From positions 212,379,022 through 212,443,021 of the forward strand of contig RSEF01000001.1 of assembly GCA_003993805.1 (NCBI GenBank): DNA of 64,000 nt, in the 5' to 3' direction. The translations under genes were made by a program, and so were the position numbers. Under the pieces are notes generated by a model. It worked only from the letters and a program-made list of their open reading frames with translations, had not been told where the DNA came from and did not search any database. Origin of the DNA: Himantopus leucocephalus. Lineage: Eukaryota; Chordata; Aves; Charadriiformes; Recurvirostridae. Every line of letters starts with the position of its first letter. Positions within the stretch are counted from its first letter, which is position 1. Shown here piece after piece: positions 60,366-64,000 of the stretch.

Positions 60366-63300
60366 CTGAAAGAGAAGCAGATGTGAAAATGATAAAGTGA
60401 AATTAAAAAAAACAACAAGCTCTTCCCATCTAACGGAAACCCTAAACAAAATCTGCTATCACACTAATCATTTCCAATGGGGGTGGAGCACAAGGAGGTA
60501 GGAGCACCTGCGGGTACAGTATTGGGAGATTAGGACATGCTCCTCTCACGTGTCAAATCCCCATGGATAAGTTAAGTTCCATCCCTCATCATGATACTTT
60601 TTTAAAAGATCACTTTGCAGAACTGCTGTGTAATGAAACTTGAAAGCAGAATCCAGATATGGTCCTTGCCCAGAAAAGCTTACAATTGAATTAGATGAGA
60701 CAGGCAGAATGCTGAAATTGGAAATGTCTCCGAGCACATCTTGAAGGAATAGAAATGTGCATAAGGGAAAAATAAACCCATAAAAATATATCAGGTGGCA
60801 CAGAATGTACTTGCTACCAGTGCTGCCTTGATTCCACTGTTGAGCAGCAAAATATTATCATAAGATGATACCTGTTAGACAAAAGCTGCATCAAAGAACT
60901 CCTGCCAGAATCTGGACACTTCAGAAAGGAAAGTCCCTCACTCTCCCAATTAGAGAGCAAAAATATAGCTGTACAAAAGATATCCTGTGTTTTTCAAATC
61001 CTGCCTGTATTTCCCAATACATAATACCTACCCACCCGGCTGCTGAATATGCAGATCTGCGCTAAGGTTGTTGTCAGTAATAAGGCCTGAGGGGAAGGTA
61101 CTGACTTGGTTACTTGCTGCACTACAGTGGGATAGCCATTTCAAATCTAATTAAAAGTGAACACAGATACAACCTAATTCAACTCCCCTGATGCTGGTTG
61201 ATTTTGTGATTTGGTCCTGAGTGCTGCACGAAGAGATTATAACTACAACACAAAGATCCACTAAAATGGAGAGTCTCTGTCGTTAACATCTCTCACTCGA
61301 GCACTTGCTGCCCTTTGTGTTGGAGAACAGACTTTACAAGCCTGACATTAATCAGAGCTTAAACAAGAGCTACCAATCCCTTCTAGGCATATTTTGTTAA
61401 TTTAAAATTTGTGACAGTATTATTCTGCTTTCCAGCAGCAAAGCATTGCAGAAATGTCTGATCAAAAGCAGCCCAAATCACATTTGTTTTCCGCTTGACG
61501 TAGCAGGAGTAGAGCATCCACACAAGGGGGAGCTGGGAGACTCTTTCTTCAATCACACGCACATAAAAACTAGAGCAACTACAAAGTCCCAGATGCTACT
61601 TGCAGAGCGTTTGGATTTACTATTTGGTCTCTTCAGGGAATAAAGTTTTTATGCAGTGCTTGAGACGCCAGAATATATTTCAAATGTTCAAATGTCTTTA
61701 AAATAAAAAAGTTTAAATGGCAACATTGCAATGAACCTTTTTCTTTTTTTTTTTTAAGTCACAGCAGAACCTCTCTATTCAGCAGGGGATCAGAAATGTG
61801 AAGAACACAGAGAGGCCCTCCTCCAGCAAAACAGGCAAGGCAGCTGAGGAGGTGACTCCTGTCCTACAGACAAGGAACCGAGCTCAGCCCATGAACTAGT
61901 CGGAGACTCCTTCATGTGCTGAAACACCTCAAGTCTGAATACCCTACAGCCTGCTGGAGACCATGCTCATCTCTTCACTTAGCCTCTGTATATCTGTACC
62001 CAAATGCTCTATCAGCTGACAATCAGCCAAACCAACAAAAATGAAAAAAGGATTAAAACCCTCCGGAAAGTGGAAGGTTTTGAGGGTCTGAACGGCTGGA
62101 GGTGTGTCTACATTTCCAGCAGGGGAGGATCTCCTTCTGCTAGAAATACTCCTTGAACTTCCATTTACAAAGAGGGACAGACCTGACCAGAACAGTTAAT
62201 GAGCTAGTAATTAGAGCTGATCCCTGGGGATGCTGGAAAAGGGGATTTTGCCTGATTCAGAGCATGTAGCTGAACACCCAACCTACACATGAGTTTTAAC
62301 TGTAAAGCTATTTAGTATTCTGTACTGGGCTCTCTTGATGTCTGCCAGTTTCCACACAGAATTAAATACTTCTCTGAAGAAGAAGGGACCTTAACACACA
62401 CATTCCATGCATATGTGTCTGTGACTGCAGGAGAGCCTTAGTCTGGTTTGGGTTCTTCTCTGGCACAAACCCCCTATTTCATACTCACTACAGAATACCT
62501 TGGCACAAGACAGAAGATTCAGATACCATGGTCTTTAAAGGCATAAATAGCCAGAAAAATGGCCTACCTATGACTTGTGTCTTGAAACACTCCAAAACTT
62601 CATCAAGAATATCTTGCAAGGGGGAGCGGGGAGAGAAAGAATTTGGTGGATGTGACACTATGTAGGGTGAGTTTACAAGTATACAAGAAGTGACAACTCT
62701 GGTGACTGCAATCTGATCGATATATAATCAGACCAATCTCCTTGTATTCTACTTCCTAAAGGTGATGTCCATTAATTAACAAAATATGAAAATGTTTTTT
62801 GGTAAGTGATTGCTAGTGATCCTACAATGGAGACAGTTCCGATACACATTATGGTGTTTGGGTTGCTAATTCTAATATAAGGGATTTTTAGGCAGAAATG
62901 GAGAGAGTTACTTCTTCAAGGCAAATGTATATATACATNCTTTTATTTTTCCTTCCTGGAAAACAAAAGAGGAATATAGAAGTTCCAAGCATGTGGGTTA
63001 TCTTGTACCAGTCTGGTTTGATGATGAAAACATCTTCTTTTTCCCATGGGACCTGGAGGAAAAGATCTTACAGGTGAAAATGCCATTTAATGCAAGGAGA
63101 GACGGAAGATCAGGGCAGAGGACCTGAGCTGGGACACTCACAAATACCAACCCATGGTGGCTTTCAGCCTGGATGCAGAGGCAGAATAGAAGCAGAAATA
63201 CAGTGACAGATCTCAGCTGCCTGCTGACCTTCTCCCACAGTGTTTTGTGGGGCTGGAGTTTAACATTTGCTTCTTGGGAGGAAAATGAAGTCAATGAAAA

Positions 63301-64000
63301 GGTGTGGCAGAAACAGCACTTTGAAAAAAAGCGTTGTGTTACATTGATAGCTGTTTCCACTCAGCTGCCTGAGCCGAGGCTGGAAACAAAACGGGCATGA
63401 GGCAAAGGTGAAGTAGGAAGTTATTTCTACTGAAATACAAAATGCTTTAGTCCAGGGGGTACCATCTTCTGAGAGAGAAGCATCCACCAGTGTGTGTCAA
63501 TGGCACCCCTGCAGTGGAGGCAATGGTAGATTCTGCTGTGACCATAAAGGAGATGTTTTCTGTGGAAAGGAAACAACTGCTCCAACACCACGGTTCCTGC
63601 ACTGGTATAGACAGCAATCCTCCCACACTGCTTGCCCACAGCTGTTGGGGGATTAATATTTGCAAACTGCGTTGTGTCTATTCACTTACTCACTTAAACT
63701 ACTCAGATTTCTAAGGTGCCAATCACGAACATAAGCTATTTGAACATGGGAAGCTTTGCAGGAATTACTATTACTATAAGAGGATTGCAGTACATTTTTT
63801 AAATAAAGGAATAAGCAAGCACATTTTCTATTTAGACTTGTATTAGCATACGATAGAATATTGCCCTTTGCCAAATCTCTGGTGTGAAGAGCTTGTACAA
63901 CATACAGCCGTTTAGTACCTCAAATGCCATCCTTCAAAAAGGTTTTTTTTTTCTTGTTTTCTTCTGTACTAAAACAAAGGGGCATGCACTGAATGTCACA
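60366..64000 (-). other. FAT3: FAT3 intron, upstream part (continues beyond the window)
   Basis: No cadherin linker motif or in-phase exon was seen on the minus strand here, so the next upstream exon lies outside. The stretch has an N at 62939 and a poly-T run near 61742-61756. Confidence 0.7.

Noticed and set aside
60366..64000. A further upstream FAT3 exon
   Set aside because: No cadherin linker (DxNDNxP) or calcium-site motif appears in any minus-strand frame with splice sites.
1..64000. CRISPR arrays, operons, phage or insertion sequences
   Set aside because: The exon-intron structure and CR1 elements show a vertebrate genome, and no regularly spaced repeats were seen.

Overview
The window is a stretch of vertebrate nuclear genome, almost certainly from a bird. 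Interrupted coding exons with GT-AG introns, antisense CR1 LINE 3' ends with the avian signature, scarce repeats, and introns of 0.6 to 9.5 kb all point that way. Four isolated N bases show a draft assembly. It holds one gene: the 3' third of the giant atypical cadherin FAT3, on the minus strand. I see no other protein-coding gene, no RNA gene, no CRISPR array and no prokaryotic feature.

Fifteen coding exons lie at 60365 down to 10570. They join in frame to 4,286 nt. That is 1,427 residues plus the end of a split glycine codon (residue 1 below is the first whole residue in the window), ending in a TAA stop at 10570-10572. In transcript order they encode the last five cadherin repeats (the first partial) at 60365-49385, a FAT-specific region with cysteines, a first EGF-like domain at 41336-41202, a laminin-G domain at 40208-32015, three more EGF-like domains (the last calcium-binding type), one transmembrane helix at 21117-20462, and a cytoplasmic tail of about 413 residues ending in the PDZ-ligand motif TQV. 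Every junction keeps phase and uses canonical splice sites. The 5' two thirds of the gene lie beyond position 64000.

Layout: 1 to about 5500 is intergenic DNA downstream of FAT3. About 5500 to 10569 is the probable 3' UTR, whose end is unresolved. 10570 to 21117 holds the tail exons, including three short exons (114, 60 and 36 nt) with the same phase on both sides, any of which can be skipped without a frameshift. 21118 to 49384 holds large introns around the EGF and laminin-G exons. 49385 to 60365 holds the cadherin-repeat exons. 60366 to 64000 is the next upstream intron, without a recognisable exon.

Points worth a second look: a cluster of sense-strand GCAUG motifs (the Rbfox core) around the 36-nt microexon; a 625-bp non-autonomous hAT-like transposon with terminal inverted repeats and an 8-bp target duplication in the tail introns; two mammalian-style MIR SINEs; a 115-bp tandem duplication around a single N beside a cadherin exon, which is probably an assembly artefact; and several perfect inverted repeats. 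I found no clear sign of a wholly new biological system. The most promising biology is the regulated splicing of the FAT3 tail.
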